This document shows positions 37,206 through 49,073 of a DNA stretch of 64,000 nt, piece after piece. How positions within the stretch are numbered: position 1 is the stretch's first letter; every line of letters begins with the position of its first letter. The position numbers and the translations under genes are program-made. The notes below the pieces were generated by a model. That model was not told the DNA's origin. It did not search any database and saw only the letters and a program-made list of their open reading frames with translations. The DNA comes from Luteimonas yindakuii (GTDB lineage: Bacteria > Pseudomonadota > Gammaproteobacteria > Xanthomonadales > Xanthomonadaceae): assembly GCF_004803715.2 (NCBI RefSeq), contig NZ_CP039383.2, positions 124,001 through 188,000 on the forward strand. The letters are read 5' to 3'.

Positions 37206-40036
37206 ATGCCGCTGAGCCTCAACGAAATCCGTGACCGCGCGCGCGCCTTTGCCCGTGAGTGGCAGGGCGAAACCTCCGAGCGCGCCGAGGCGCAGAGCTT
37301 CTGGAACGACTTCTTCCACGTGTTCGGCAAGAAGCGCCGCAGCGTGGCCGTGTACGAGCAGAAGGCGAAGCGCTTCACCGGCACCGCCACCGGGCGCATC
37401 GACCTGTTCTGGCCCGGCGTGATGCTGGCCGAGCACAAGAGCGCGGGCGTCGACCTGGACGCCGCCTTCGACCAGGCCACCGACTACTTCGCCGGCCTGA
37501 AGGAATCCGAGAAGCCGCAGTACATCCTGGTCAGCGACTTCCAGCGCTTTCGCCTGTACGACCTCGACGGCCACGCGCCGCACGTGGAATTCCCGCTGGC
37601 CGACCTGCACCGCGAGATCGGCCGCTTCGGCTTCATCAGCGGCTACCAGACCCGCACCTACAAGGAGGAAGACCCCGTCAACGTGCAGGCCGCCGAGCGT
37701 ATGGGGCGGCTGTACGACACGCTCAAGGCCGCCGGCTACGGCGGCCACGCGCTGGAAGTGCTGCTGGTGCGGCTGCTGTTCTGCCTGTTCGCCGACGACA
37801 CCGGCATCTTCCCGCGCCATGCCTTCCATGACCTGGTTGACCAGCGCACCAGCGAGGACGGCGGCGACCTCGGCGGCTGGCTGGCGCGGCTGTTCCAGGT
37901 GCTCAACACGCCCGAAGACCGGCGCCAGACCACGCTCGACGAGCAGCTGGCCGAGCTGCCCTACGTCAACGGCCGCCTGTTCGAGGAAATGCTGCCGCTG
38001 GCCGATTTCAACGCCGCCATGCGCCAGCAGCTGCTGGATGCCAGCGCGCTGGACTGGAGCCGCATCAGCCCCGCGATCTTTGGCTCGATGTTCCAGTCAG
38101 TGATGGATGCCAGGGCCCGCCGCAACCTGGGCGCGCACTACACCAGCGAGAAGAACATCCTCAAGCTGATCGGCCCGCTGTTCCTGGACGGGCTGAAGGA
38201 CGAACTCGACCGGGCGCGCAGCGACCAGAAGAAGCTGGCGCAGCTGCACCGCAGGCTGGCCACGCTGAAATTCCTCGACCCGGCCTGCGGCTGCGGCAAC
38301 TTCCTGGTGATCGCCTACCGCGAACTGCGGCTGCTGGAGCTGGAGATCATCAAGCGCCAGTTCGCCACCCAGCAGTCGGTGCTGGCGCACGTGCAGGACC
38401 ACGTGCTGGTGGACGTGGACCAGTTCTTCGGCATCGAGATCGAGGAGTTCCCGGCGCAGATCGCCCAGGTGGCGATGTGGCTGATGGACCACCAGATGAA
38501 CCTGCGCGTGGCCGAGCAGTTCGGCGAGACGTGGTGCGGCTGCCGCTGACGAAGTCGGCGGCGATCGTGCATGGGAATGCGTTGCGGATCGACTGGAACG
38601 AGGTGGTCCCAGCCGCGGAACTGGATTACATCCTCGGGAATCCGCCATTCATCGGCTCGAAGATGATGACGGAGCAACAGCGTGCCGATCTACTTGCCGT
38701 TGCCGGCTCGCTGAAGGGTGCAGGCATCCTCGACTTCGTTAGCGCGTGGTACCTCAAGGCCGCTGAGTACCTCCAGCTCCGTCATCCCCGCGAAGGCGGG
38801 GATTCAGTGTCTTCGGTCCGGAAGGCCATCCGTTGCGCCTTCGTGTCGACCAATTCGATCACCCAGGGCGAACAGGTCGGCGTGCTGTGGGGGCAGATGC
38901 TCGCACGTGGCATGAAAATTTTCTTCGCCCACCGCACGTTCCAGTGGAACAACGAAGCGCGCGGTGTGGCGGCCGTGCACTGCGTGATCGTTGGCTTCTC
39001 AAGCGGAGATGCCGGGCCCAAGCGGCTCTTCGATTATGACGACATCCGTGGTGAGCCCCACCAGCTTTCGGCGACAAACATCAACCCTTACTTGGTGGAT
39101 GCAGCAGATGTACTGCTATCCAATCGAAAGAGTCCGATCAGCAGTGTTCCCGCCATCTCATTTGGCTCAATGCCGAACGATGACGGGAATCTGTTGCTAA
39201 CAGACCACGAGCGTTCAGAGCTTCTGGCCCGCGAGCCGGACGCCGAGCCGTACATCCGCCGAATGGTGGGCTCCGTGGAGTTCTTGAACGGAATCCTTCG
39301 TTGGTGCTTATGGCTCGACGGTGTGCCGCCGGACGTAGTTCGTTCGATGCCGGCGGTTGTAGAAAGGGTTCGGAGAGTCAGGAATGCCCGATTGGCAAGC
39401 GGCCGCGAGGCCACGCGGAAGCTAGGCAGCGTTCCGTATCGCTTCGGCGAAGTTCGGCAGCCGGTTGGAACATATATCGGCATACCGAAGACTTCGTCAG
39501 AGCGCCGCAACTTCATTCCAATCGGGTTGATGGATGCTTCCGTCGTAGCCGGGTCAGAGCTATTCACGGTTTTCCCTGCGACGCTGCTTGCTCTGGGGAT
39601 AATCAGCTCGACCATGCACATGGCCTGGGTCCGCACTGTATGCGGTCGCCTCAAAAGCGATTACCGCTACTCCGCCGGCATCGTCTACAACAACTTCCCA
39701 TGGCCGGATATCACGGAAGAGAAGCACCACGCAGCCATCGAATCCGCCGCGCAGGGTGTGCTCGACGCCCGCGCGCAATTCGCCGACAGCACACTCGCCG
39801 ACCTCTACGACCCGCTGACCATGCCGCCCGCGCTGGTCAAGGCGCACCAGCAGCTCGACAGGGCCGTGGATGCGGCCTACCTCGCCGCCGAAAAGGTCGC
39901 TGGCCGCAAGGCGCCGAAGCTGGACACCGATGCCGAACGCGTTGCCTTCCTGTTCGAGCGCTACCAGCAGCTGGTCTCGATCCTTCCGGCGGACAAGCCC
40001 GGGAAGGCGGCACGCAGGCCACGCCGGTCGTCCTGA
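37206..40036 (+). pseudogene. MmeI-like type IIL restriction-modification enzyme, frameshifted
   Basis: A single-polypeptide nuclease-methyltransferase broken near 38529-38534. The first frame (to a stop at 38547) has the nuclease site D66-x9-E76-H-K78, the exact D-x9-ExK spacing of MmeI, a helical spacer and SAM motif I DPACGCGNFLV near residue 358. The second frame resumes with VRLPLTKSAAIVHGNALRID and carries methylation motif IV NPPF, the target-recognition region and the C-terminal helices. One missing G in ACGTGG-TGCGG explains the break; restored length is about 943 residues (MmeI 919). A REP-type palindrome is embedded at 38780. The DNA from about 38.9 to 39.65 kb is visibly lower in GC. 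Confidence 0.85.
38780..38808 (+). repeat. REP-type palindrome inside the MmeI-like reading frame
   Basis: CGTCATCCCCGCGAAGGCGG then GGATTCAGT is the dispersed intergenic REP family, here translated in frame as RHPREGGDSV between AAEYLQL and the conserved CAFVSTNSITQGEQVG segment. Confidence 0.85.
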
Positions 40037-40089
40037 ACCGGTTCCGCTTCTACTGATCGCCTCGCATCGTCACGAGGCATGGTCCCGCC

Positions 40090-40731
40090 TCAGCCCGCGT
40101 GCTTCTCGCGATGGTTGCCGCCGTTCTGCATCAGCCGGTCGGTCCAGGCGATGCCGATCGCCGACAGGATGAAGATGGCATGGATGATCGCCTGCCACAT
40201 GATCCCGGCCGAGGTGTAGGTGGTGCAGGTGCGTGCGTTGGCGGGACCGCCCAGTTCCAGCCACAGCTTCGCCGCCTGCAGGGCCTCGACGGTGCCGCAG
40301 GTGGGCAGGCCGCCGGCCATGCCGGCCTCGATGAAGGTCTTGAGCAGGTGGATCGAGCTGATGCCGATGATCGCCATCGCCAGCTTGACCTTGAGCACGC
40401 TGGCGTTGACGTGGGAGAGCCATTCCGGCTGGTCGGGGTGGCCTTCCAGCCGCAGCCGCGACACGAAGGTCTCGTAGCCGCCGACGATCACCATCACCAG
40501 CAGGTTGGAGATCATCACCACGTCGATGAGGCCGAGCACGATCAGCATGATCGCCTGCTCGCCGAAGCTGGCGGCGCCATGGATGAGGTGCCACAGCTCC
40601 TTGACGAAGAGGACGACGTACACGCCCTGCGCCGCGATCAGGCCGAGGTAGAGCGGCAGCTGCAGCCAGCGGGAACTGAAGATCAGCGCGGACAGCGGGC
40701 CGGGCGGGGTCGCGGTGGATGGGGTCGACAT
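40090..40731 (-). CDS. UPF0114/YqhA-family membrane protein
   Basis: 213 residues with four hydrophobic helices. Family segments are [20 protein letters not shown] at the N-terminus, [19 protein letters not shown] and [20 protein letters not shown]. YqhA-family proteins are widespread inner-membrane proteins of unknown function. This member is longer than usual by a C-terminal insertion ([20 protein letters not shown]) that carries two cysteines and precedes the last helix. Convergent with the MmeI-like gene (53-bp gap). Confidence 0.85.
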   Translation of the reverse strand: MSTPSTATPPGPLSALIFSSRWLQLPLYLGLIAAQGVYVVLFVKELWHLIHGAASFGEQAIMLIVLGLIDVVMISNLLVMVIVGGYETFVSRLRLEGHPDQPEWLSHVNASVLKVKLAMAIIGISSIHLLKTFIEAGMAGGLPTCGTVEALQAAKLWLELGGPANARTCTTYTSAGIMWQAIIHAIFILSAIGIAWTDRLMQNGGNHREKHAG

Positions 40732-40809
40732 GGTCGGGCCGGAGGGAAGGGCGGCGCAATGTAGCGGCGGCGCCGGCGCCTTGCCAAGCGCCGCGTGCAG
40801 CGAGTGCCG

Positions 40810-42518
<1,709 letters not shown>

Positions 42519-42522
<4 letters not shown>

Positions 42523-43076
42523 GGCAGTTCGTCCATAAAGAGCGCGCGGCGCAGGCAGGCTTCGGCGGCGGCAAACGCGTCGTGCGCGCCCCTGGCGAGC
42601 AGCGCTTCGCGCGTGCCGGTGGGGTCGAGCGCCTGCAGTTGCCGCACTACGCCGGGCCACTCGCCATCGATGGCATGGCGGTCGAGGAAGGTCGCGCCAC
42701 GTCCGGCAGTGAGGCCCAGACGACGCGCGTCGCGGACCAGCACGCGCGCACCCATGCTGCTGCCGGCAATCACGTACTGCCATCCCAGCCGCTCGTCGGC
42801 ATCGGTGACGCGACGCAGGACGCCACGCGGCGGCAACGGCGCCTGCTCGAGCGCGACCAGGTCGCGGGCCAGCCACAGCGACCGCAGCGGCGGCTCATCG
42901 AGCAGCGTTTCGGCATCGCCGATAAAGCGGTGCATGCCGCGTACGTAGCCGTGGTAGGTCCGGATGTCCGCGAGGCCGCTGGCAAGCAGCCCGTCGAGTC
43001 GCTGATGGGCGGACAGGGTCGCGTCACGCAGCCGGTCGCGGACATCCGCAACGGGCTTCAGGGCGGTAAGGGGCAT
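42519..43076 (-). CDS. bphO: biliverdin-producing heme oxygenase
   Basis: 185 residues. It opens heme to biliverdin IX-alpha, the chromophore of bacteriophytochrome. The proximal heme ligand is His24 in RDATLSAHQRLDGLL, and the distal-helix glycines lie in YVIAGSSMGARVL. Its stop overlaps the bphP start (ATGA), so chromophore and apoprotein are made together. ATG 43076 (MPLTALK) is used; the frame is open further upstream with no good start. Confidence 0.92.
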
Positions 43077-43262
43077 GGACCGAGGATACAGAGCCGGCGC
43101 TCGCCGGTATTCACTTTTGTAGCGCGCGCGTGAACGGGTCAGTTTCGCGGGTTCCATCTTCGGGTGGACGCGCGTGGCACCAACCACCTGGCGTGCCAGG
43201 GAGCGTCAAAGCCTGCGCGATAGAATGGACGCGTCGCCGGTATCGGCGTTCCAGGCGTTGCC

Positions 43263-44159
43263 GTGCAATTTCCCGATTACCCGTTCCAGGGCCGGCGGAT
43301 CGAGGTCCGGCCGGGTGTGTTCCAGCATGTGCTCGACGAAGGTCCGCGCGACGGCGAAGTCGTGCTGATGCTCCACGGCAACCCGTCCTGGAGCTATTAC
43401 TGGCGGCACCTGGTGCTCGGGCTGCGTGACCGTTACCGCTGCATCGTGCCCGACCACGTCGGCATGGGGCTGTCGGACAAGCCGGACGACGCGCATTACA
43501 CCTACACGCTGCAGTCGCGCATCGAGGATCTCGACACCGTGCTCGACGGCCTCGGTATCACCGGCCCGGTGACGCTGGCGGTGCACGACTGGGGCGGCAT
43601 GGTCGGCTTCGGCTGGGCGCTGCGCGATCCCTCGCGCGTGCGTCGGCTGGTGATCCTCAACACAGCGTCGTTCCCGCTGCCGGCAGCCAAGCCGATGCCA
43701 TGGCAGATCGCACTGGGTCGCGACTGGAAACTCGGCGAGCTGGTGATCCGCGGCTTCAACGCCTTCTCCGCCGGCGCGTCGTGGATCGGCGTCGAACGGC
43801 GCATGCCGCGGGCGGTGCGTCGCGCCTACGTCGCGCCCTACGACAGCTGGGCCAACCGCATTTCCACCGTGCGCTTCATGCAGGACATCCCGCTCGGCCC
43901 CGACGATGCGGCCTGGCCGCTGCTGGAAGCCGCCGGCCGCGCGCTGCCCGGCTATGCCGACCGCCCGGCCTTTATCGGCTGGGGGCTGAAGGATTTCGTC
44001 TTCGACCACCATTTCCTCGACGGCTTCCGCAGCGCGCTGCCGCAGGCCGAGGTGACCGCGTTCGACGATGCCGGGCATTACGTGCTGGAAGACCGCCACG
44101 AGGTGCTGGTGCCGCGCATCCGCGCGTTCCTGGATGCGCATCCGCTGCAGGCGGGATAA
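43263..44159 (+). CDS. oleB: OleB, beta-lactone decarboxylase (alpha/beta hydrolase)
   Basis: 298 residues from a GTG start. It resembles haloalkane dehalogenases: HGNPSWSYYWRHL forms the oxyanion hole and halide-type site, Asp109 in AVHDWGGMVGF is the nucleophile and His272 in DAGHYVLED the base. In the olefin pathway OleB converts cis-beta-lactones to cis-alkenes with loss of CO2. In relatives it works in an OleBCD assembly. Here it is about 1.9 kb from oleC and 8.2 kb from oleA. The 186-bp space upstream from bphO start is the likely shared promoter region. Confidence 0.93.
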   Translation: MQFPDYPFQGRRIEVRPGVFQHVLDEGPRDGEVVLMLHGNPSWSYYWRHLVLGLRDRYRCIVPDHVGMGLSDKPDDAHYTYTLQSRIEDLDTVLDGLGITGPVTLAVHDWGGMVGFGWALRDPSRVRRLVILNTASFPLPAAKPMPWQIALGRDWKLGELVIRGFNAFSAGASWIGVERRMPRAVRRAYVAPYDSWANRISTVRFMQDIPLGPDDAAWPLLEAAGRALPGYADRPAFIGWGLKDFVFDHHFLDGFRSALPQAEVTAFDDAGHYVLEDRHEVLVPRIRAFLDAHPLQAG

Positions 44160-44192
44160 GGCGGGGATCGGCCACGAAGGACGAGCATTGCC

Positions 44193-44214
44193 CGTCATCC
44201 CCGCGAAGGCGGGG
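44193..44214. repeat. single REP-type palindrome
   Basis: CGTCATCCCCGCGAAGGCGG plus GG, 34 bp after the oleB stop; a possible terminator hairpin for oleB. It lacks the usual ATCCA tail. Confidence 0.8.
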
Positions 44215-44349
44215 CTCTTAACAGCCACCGGCTGGTCATCCAGGGACGTTGATGCCTAGGCACCCACGTCCGTGGGTAGGCCGCCACCTGAGTGTTGGGA
44301 GCCCCGCTGTTCGGGAATGAGAGCGGGCGCCGAAGCGCGTTGGCGCGCG

Positions 44350-44800
44350 GGCAGCCCGCCGCGGCCGCAGGGGGATGCCCAGCCGGCCGAAGTCCGCATC
44401 CAGCTCCCACGGCCGTCGCCGGCCATCCATGGCCGGCTCTGGGCATCCCCCTGCGCCCGCGGCGGGCCCCGAACCGTCGTCGCGTCGGCAAGAACGTCAA
44501 CGGCAGGAACGTCAGGACGTCGTGGCCGTCGTGGCCGTCGACGACTTTGGTCTGCCGCCGCTGTGACCTCCAAGCCGGCACTGCCGAACGCACAAGTGCA
44601 TTGCAGGCGGCGCCGGTAGCGCCTGCTGTTGATTTTCGTGCCAAAGCCGACGAATGCCTGGGCCCGTCGCGTGCACCGGGGGGTGTGCGGACAGCCGGCC
44701 ATGGATGGCCGGCGGCCGGCCGTGGTAGCTGGACGCGGACTCCGGCCGGGGGAGCGCACCCCCCGGTGGACGCGACGGGCAGCGCGGATGACAACGAAGC
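44350..44800. repeat. paired-palindrome element, copy 4
   Basis: Arm A about 44350-44490 and arm B about 44661-44800, spacer about 170 bp. Arm A here has GGCCGAAGTCCGCATCCAGC where copies 1-2 have GGATATCTCCGCGTCCTGC, making it closer to the complement of arm B and showing that arms A and B are homologous. It fills most of the 834-bp gap between oleB and the YkgJ gene; no protein gene is seen. Confidence 0.9.
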
Positions 44801-44993
44801 CACTTACCGGCGCCCGACACTCCAGCTTGCGCCACCGCCGCCACGTGTAGAGGAGCGAGGACGACGCCCCCGTGTGCGCGATGGGCAGCGCGAAGTGCAA
44901 CGGAGCCACGCACACGTACAGAGACACTTCAACCGTACGACATCGCCCGGGCGTATGGATGAGAGCCCATCGCAACGCGGTACCCGCGAAACC

Positions 44994-45422
44994 TCACGCT
45001 GCCAGCGGCGGTGCCGGTGTCGGCGGGTCGCGGTCGTGATCGCCGTCGTCCGGCCAGCCCTCGTTGGCGGCCTCGCGCCAGGCCCAGTCACCGGGCTGCA
45101 GCGGCGCCAGGCCGTGGGCGGACCGGGCGCGGTCGCACTGCGGGCTCGGCCGGCCGTGCTCCCAGGACGCTTCCACCTCGCGGCACACCGACGGTCGCGA
45201 CGGATAGATCGTGCAGCCGGCGCGCACCCCGATCTCGGCATCCAGCGCGTTGCAGCGCGACGGCAGCGAGCGGGTGCCGCGCATCACCAGCCGGTGCGGA
45301 TCGAGCGGTTCGGTGAGCGCGACCGGCACCGGGCCGCCCAGCGCGGGGTCGGCCTCCGACCAGTGGAACGCGACGCGGAAGGTGGCGCAGCAGGCGCCGC
45401 AACTCAGACACGGGTGGGTCAT
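44994..45422 (-). CDS. YkgJ-family cysteine-cluster protein
   Basis: 142 residues. The N-terminal CLSCGACC, a central SRCNAL, then GCTIYPSRPSVCREVEAS and PQCDRAR supply the cysteines of the YkgJ zinc- or iron-sulfur-binding family. Function is unknown. The C-terminus is acidic and proline-rich. ATG 45422 (MTHPCLSCG) is chosen; the frame runs upstream into the 21-bp array but with no family similarity. It points against the ole genes. Confidence 0.88.
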   Translation of the reverse strand: MTHPCLSCGACCATFRVAFHWSEADPALGGPVPVALTEPLDPHRLVMRGTRSLPSRCNALDAEIGVRAGCTIYPSRPSVCREVEASWEHGRPSPQCDRARSAHGLAPLQPGDWAWREAANEGWPDDGDHDRDPPTPAPPLAA

Positions 45423-45522
45423 GTGCGCGGCCGTGTCCGGGAGTGGGGCGGAAGGTGCGCGATTTTCCGCCCTCGCCGCTGCGCCGGCAATCACCGGCGA
45501 TTGTTCCAGCGATCGGGTCAAT

Positions 45523-45774
45523 GACCTCATGCGTGACGTCATTGACGTCATCGTTCATGTCGCGGAGCTCATCGATGAGGTCGGCGATATCACGCGTGAG
45601 GTCCGCGACGTCATGCGTGAGGTCCGCGATATCAACGATGAGGTCGTGGACGTCACGGATGAGGTTCCGGACGTCATGCATGACGTCGGCGATATGAACG
45701 ATGAGGTCTTGGACCTCATGCACGAGGTCGGCGATATCACGCGTGAGGTCGTGGACCTCAGGCACCAGGTCGAT
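45523..45774. repeat. twelve tandem 21-bp repeats
   Basis: Units begin every 21 bases from 45523 (GACCTCATGCGTGACGTCATT) to 45754. The unit pattern is GA-(C/T)-(G/A)TC-A-nnn-(C/G)(A/G)TGA(G/C)GTC-nnn, rich in small palindromes (GATATC, GACGTC, ACGCGT). Because 21 is a multiple of 3 and stops are absent, several frames on both strands stay open and read as heptads. I see no start, ribosome site or downstream continuation that would make it a gene. Confidence 0.93.
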
Positions 45775-45789
45775 GATTTCTGCTGGAAT

Positions 45790-45970
45790 CCCTCTCCCGC
45801 CTGCGGGAGAGGGGCAGGGGTGAGGGCGCGCGTGGTGCGGTGCCTGCCCTCATCCGCCCCTTCGGGGCACCCCGCTCCGCGCCCCGGCCCTCGCGTCACC
45901 GCTCGGGCGTTCGCCGGCACGCGAGCCGGTGGCTCGCAGGCGTGCCGCCTCACCCCGCAGGCGGGAGAGG
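45790..45970. repeat. composite repeat: CCTCTCCCGC palindrome plus dispersed ~100-bp repeat, copy 2
   Basis: A CCTCTCCCGCCTGCGGGAGA hairpin (45790 on) is followed by CCTCATCCGCCCCTTCGGGG (45848 on). The stretch 45873-45970 is the reverse complement of 33766-33868. It ends about 60 bp before oleC; with the 21-bp array it fills the 608-bp gap between YkgJ and oleC. Confidence 0.8.
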
Positions 45971-46030
45971 GGTACAGCGCATGCCGGTCCTGCGGCCGGG
46001 CGGATTCGCCCCGCCTGTATCCTGCGCCCC

Positions 46031-47728
46031 ATGACTGTCCAACCCGATTCCATGCACGCCGCAGGCGACACGGCCTGCAATATCGCCGCCGTGCTGCCGG
46101 AACTTGCCGCCCGCGCCGGCGAACGCGTCGCCATGCACTGCCCCGGCCGCAGCGGCGCCTACGAGGTCCAGCTGACCTACCGCGAGCTCGACGCGCGCAG
46201 CGACGCGATCGCCGCCGGGCTGGCCACGCACGGCATCGTGCGCGGCACCCGCACCGTGGTGATGGTGCGGCCGACGCCGGAGTTCTTCCTGCTGATGTTC
46301 GCGCTGTTCAAGGCCGGCGCGGTGCCGGTGCTGGTCGATCCCGGCATCGACAAGCGCGCGCTCAGGCAGTGCCTGGACGAAGCGCAGCCGGAGGCCTTTG
46401 TCGGCATTCCGCTGGCGCACGTCGCCCGCGTGGTGCTGGGCTGGGCGCGCGCCGCGCGGGTGCGCATCACCACCGGCTCGCGCCGCCTGTTCGCCGATGC
46501 GACGCTGGCCGGGGTCGAGCGCACCGGTGCCGGTGCCGGGCCGCAGCTGGCCGACACCGCGCCGGATGACATCGCCGCGATCCTGTTCACCAGCGGCTCG
46601 ACCGGCGTGCCCAAGGGCGTGGTGTACCGGCATCGCCATTTCGTCGCCCAGGCGCGGATGCTGCGCGATGCGTTCGGCATCGAGCCCGGCGGCGTCGACC
46701 TGCCGACCTTCCCGCCGTTCGCACTGTTCGACCCCGCGCTGGGGCTGACCTCGATCATCCCCGACATGGATCCGACCCGGCCCGCGTCGGCCGACCCGCT
46801 GAAGCTGCACCGCGCGATCGAGCGTTTCGGCGTCGACCAGCTGTTCGGCTCGCCGGCGTTGATGCGGGTGCTGGCCGAGCACGGCCGGCCGCTGCCGACG
46901 CTGCGGCGGGTGACCTCCGCCGGTGCGCCGGTGCCCGGCGACGTGGTCGCGCGCATGCGCGAACTGCTGCCGGACGATGCCAACTTCTGGACGCCATACG
47001 GCGCCACCGAGTGCCTGCCGGTCGCGGTGATCGAGGGCCGCGAGCTGATTGCCCTGCGCACGCGCACCGAGGCCGGGGCCGGTACCTGCGTCGGCCGCGC
47101 GGTGGCGCCCAACGAGGTCCGCATCATCCGCACCCGTGACGACGCGATCGCGGACTGGGCGCAGGCCGAGGTGCTGACGTCCGGCGAGGTCGGCGAGATC
47201 ACCGTGGCCGGGCCCACCGTCACCGACACCTACTGGAACCGCGACGCGCAGACCCGGTTGGCGAAGATCGCCGAGACGCTGGCCGACGGCACGGCCCGCA
47301 TCGTCCACCGCATGGGCGACCTCGGCTGGGTCGATGAGGACGGGCGGCTGTGGTTCTGCGGGCGCAAGTCGCACCGCGTCGAGACCGCCGACGGCCCGCT
47401 GTACACCGAACAGGTCGAGCCGGTGTTCAACATCCATCCGCAGGTCGCGCGCACTGCGCTGGTGGGCGTGGGCGAACCCGGCGCGCAGCTGCCGGTGGTG
47501 TGCGTGGAGCTGCGTGGCAGCGCCGATGCGGCCGCGCGCAACCGCATCGCCGCCGAGCTGCGCGCGATCGGCCAGCGCCAGCCGCATACCGCGGGCATCG
47601 GCCTGTTCCTGTTCCATCCGGGGTTCCCGGTCGACATCCGCCACAACGCCAAGATCGGCCGCGAGAAGCTTGCCGCCTGGGCCACCCAGCGGCTGCAGCG
47701 TCGCGCCGGGCTGGGAGTACCGCGATGA
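46031..47728 (+). CDS. oleC: OleC, beta-lactone synthetase
   Basis: 565 residues of the ANL (acyl-CoA ligase) superfamily. The ATP loop [13 protein letters not shown], the [11 protein letters not shown] motif, [17 protein letters not shown] hinge and the C-terminal lysine region [11 protein letters not shown] are intact. OleC uses ATP to close beta-hydroxy acids into beta-lactones, third step of olefin synthesis. ATG 46031 (MTVQPD) fits the family. The stop overlaps the oleD start (ATGA). Confidence 0.94.
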   Translation: MTVQPDSMHAAGDTACNIAAVLPELAARAGERVAMHCPGRSGAYEVQLTYRELDARSDAIAAGLATHGIVRGTRTVVMVRPTPEFFLLMFALFKAGAVPVLVDPGIDKRALRQCLDEAQPEAFVGIPLAHVARVVLGWARAARVRITTGSRRLFADATLAGVERTGAGAGPQLADTAPDDIAAILFTSGSTGVPKGVVYRHRHFVAQARMLRDAFGIEPGGVDLPTFPPFALFDPALGLTSIIPDMDPTRPASADPLKLHRAIERFGVDQLFGSPALMRVLAEHGRPLPTLRRVTSAGAPVPGDVVARMRELLPDDANFWTPYGATECLPVAVIEGRELIALRTRTEAGAGTCVGRAVAPNEVRIIRTRDDAIADWAQAEVLTSGEVGEITVAGPTVTDTYWNRDAQTRLAKIAETLADGTARIVHRMGDLGWVDEDGRLWFCGRKSHRVETADGPLYTEQVEPVFNIHPQVARTALVGVGEPGAQLPVVCVELRGSADAAARNRIAAELRAIGQRQPHTAGIGLFLFHPGFPVDIRHNAKIGREKLAAWATQRLQRRAGLGVPR

Positions 47729-48735
47729 AGGTGCTGGTGACCGGCGGCGGTGGCTTCCTCGGCCAGGCGCTGTGCCGCGGGCTGGTCGCGCAGGGCCACG
47801 AGGTCACGAGCTTCAACCGCGGCCACTACCCGCAGCTCGATGCGATCGGCGTGCGCCAGGTGCGCGGCGACCTCGCCGAGGCGGCGGCCGTGCGTGGGGC
47901 GCTCGCCGGCGCCGACGCCGTGTTCCACAACGCGGCCAAGGCCGGCGCCTGGGGCAGCTACGACAGCTACCACCTGGCCAACGTGGTCGGTACCCGCAAC
48001 GTGCTCGCTGCCTGCCGCGCGCACGGCATCGCGCGGCTGGTCTACACCTCCTCCCCGAGCGTGACCCACCGCGCGACCCATCCGGTCGAAGGCGGCACCG
48101 CCGATACCGTGCCCTATGGCGAGGACCTCAAGGCGCCGTACGCGGCGACCAAGCGCATCGCCGAGGAAGAAGTGCTGGCCGCGAACGATGCGACGCTCGC
48201 CACCATCGCGCTGCGTCCGCGGCTGATCTGGGGGCCGGGCGACAACCAGCTGCTGCCGCGGCTGGTCGAGCGCGCGCATGCCGGCCGCCTGCGTTTCGTC
48301 GGTGACGGCAGCAACCGCATCGACACCACGTTCATCGACAACGCCGCGCAGGCGCACTTCGACGCACTCGCGCACCTGGCACCTGGTGCCGCGTGTGCGG
48401 GCCGTGCCTACTTCATCAGCAACGGCGAGCCGATGGCGGTGCGCGACATCGTCAATGCTCTGCTCGAAGCCGCCGAGGCGCCGCGGGTGCACAAGACCAT
48501 CCCGTTCCGCGTCGCCTATGCCGTCGGGGCCGCCTGCGAAACGCTGTGGCCGCTGCTGCGCCGCAGCGACGAACCGCCGATGACGCGCTTCCTTGCCGAG
48601 CAGCTCGCCACCACCCACTGGTACGACATGGCGCCAGCGACATGGGATTTCGGCTACGTGCCGCGGGTCTCGATTCACGAGGGCCTCATCCGGCTGAAGG
48701 CGAGCTGGGAGGGCGTTTCCGCCCTCACCCGATGA
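47725..48735 (+). CDS. oleD: OleD, NADPH-dependent 2-alkyl-3-ketoacid reductase
   Basis: 336 residues, extended SDR fold. Cofactor loop [10 protein letters not shown] at 5-14, Asn-Arg after strand 2 (SFNRGHY, NADPH preference), SSPSV serine and the YAATK catalytic tyrosine-lysine pair. OleD reduces the OleA beta-keto acid to a beta-hydroxy acid. Related to 3-beta-hydroxysteroid dehydrogenases. Translationally coupled to oleC by a 4-bp overlap. Confidence 0.94.
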   Translation: MKVLVTGGGGFLGQALCRGLVAQGHEVTSFNRGHYPQLDAIGVRQVRGDLAEAAAVRGALAGADAVFHNAAKAGAWGSYDSYHLANVVGTRNVLAACRAHGIARLVYTSSPSVTHRATHPVEGGTADTVPYGEDLKAPYAATKRIAEEEVLAANDATLATIALRPRLIWGPGDNQLLPRLVERAHAGRLRFVGDGSNRIDTTFIDNAAQAHFDALAHLAPGAACAGRAYFISNGEPMAVRDIVNALLEAAEAPRVHKTIPFRVAYAVGAACETLWPLLRRSDEPPMTRFLAEQLATTHWYDMAPATWDFGYVPRVSIHEGLIRLKASWEGVSALTR

Positions 48736-48794
48736 TGACTGGGGGGTGGCCACGATTGGCCCACGCCACTTCCGGCACACCAAGGGAGACCCCG

Positions 48795-48953
48795 ATGCTC
48801 AGCTATGCCGTCATCTTCTTCGTCATCGCCATCATCGCCGCCGTGCTGGGCTTCAGCGGAATCGCAGGCGCCGCCAGCAACATCGCCTGGATCCTCTTCG
48901 TCGTGTTCCTGGTGCTGGCCGTGATCTCGATGATCCGCGGCCGCAGGGTCTGA
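48795..48953 (+). CDS. DUF1328 small membrane protein (YtjA-like)
   Basis: 52 residues with two hydrophobic helices: [20 protein letters not shown], a [12 protein letters not shown] turn typical of DUF1328, and [15 protein letters not shown], ending in RGRRV. Inner-membrane protein of unknown function, often stress-induced. GGGAGA precedes the ATG. It lies 59 bp after oleD and is followed by a terminator. Confidence 0.92.
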   Translation: MLSYAVIFFVIAIIAAVLGFSGIAGAASNIAWILFVVFLVLAVISMIRGRRV

Positions 48954-48975
48954 CACCCACGCATTGCAGACGCCG

Positions 48976-48999
48976 GAAGCCCGCCGCAAGGCGGGCTTC
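48976..48999 (+). terminator. rho-independent-type terminator
   Basis: GAAGCCCGCC, loop GCAA, GGCGGGCTTC, then TTCG. A 10-bp perfect stem 22 bp past the DUF1328 stop. Confidence 0.8.
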
Positions 49000-49073
49000 T
49001 TCGTATCCGGGGTGATGCCGATGGCCTCTCCGCGCCGACGTGGTCGCCACCGTGGCGCCGCTACAATGCCGCC

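Noticed and set aside
35990..40036. Toxin-antitoxin pair or prophage at the Fic locus
   Set aside because: No small antitoxin gene precedes Fic (the inhibitory helix is inside the protein), and no integrase, tRNA or phage genes flank it.
45523..45774. Coiled-coil protein encoded by the 21-bp array
   Set aside because: The heptad reading is a by-product of a 21-base period without stops; the frames run into REP repeats and neighbouring genes and lack a convincing start.
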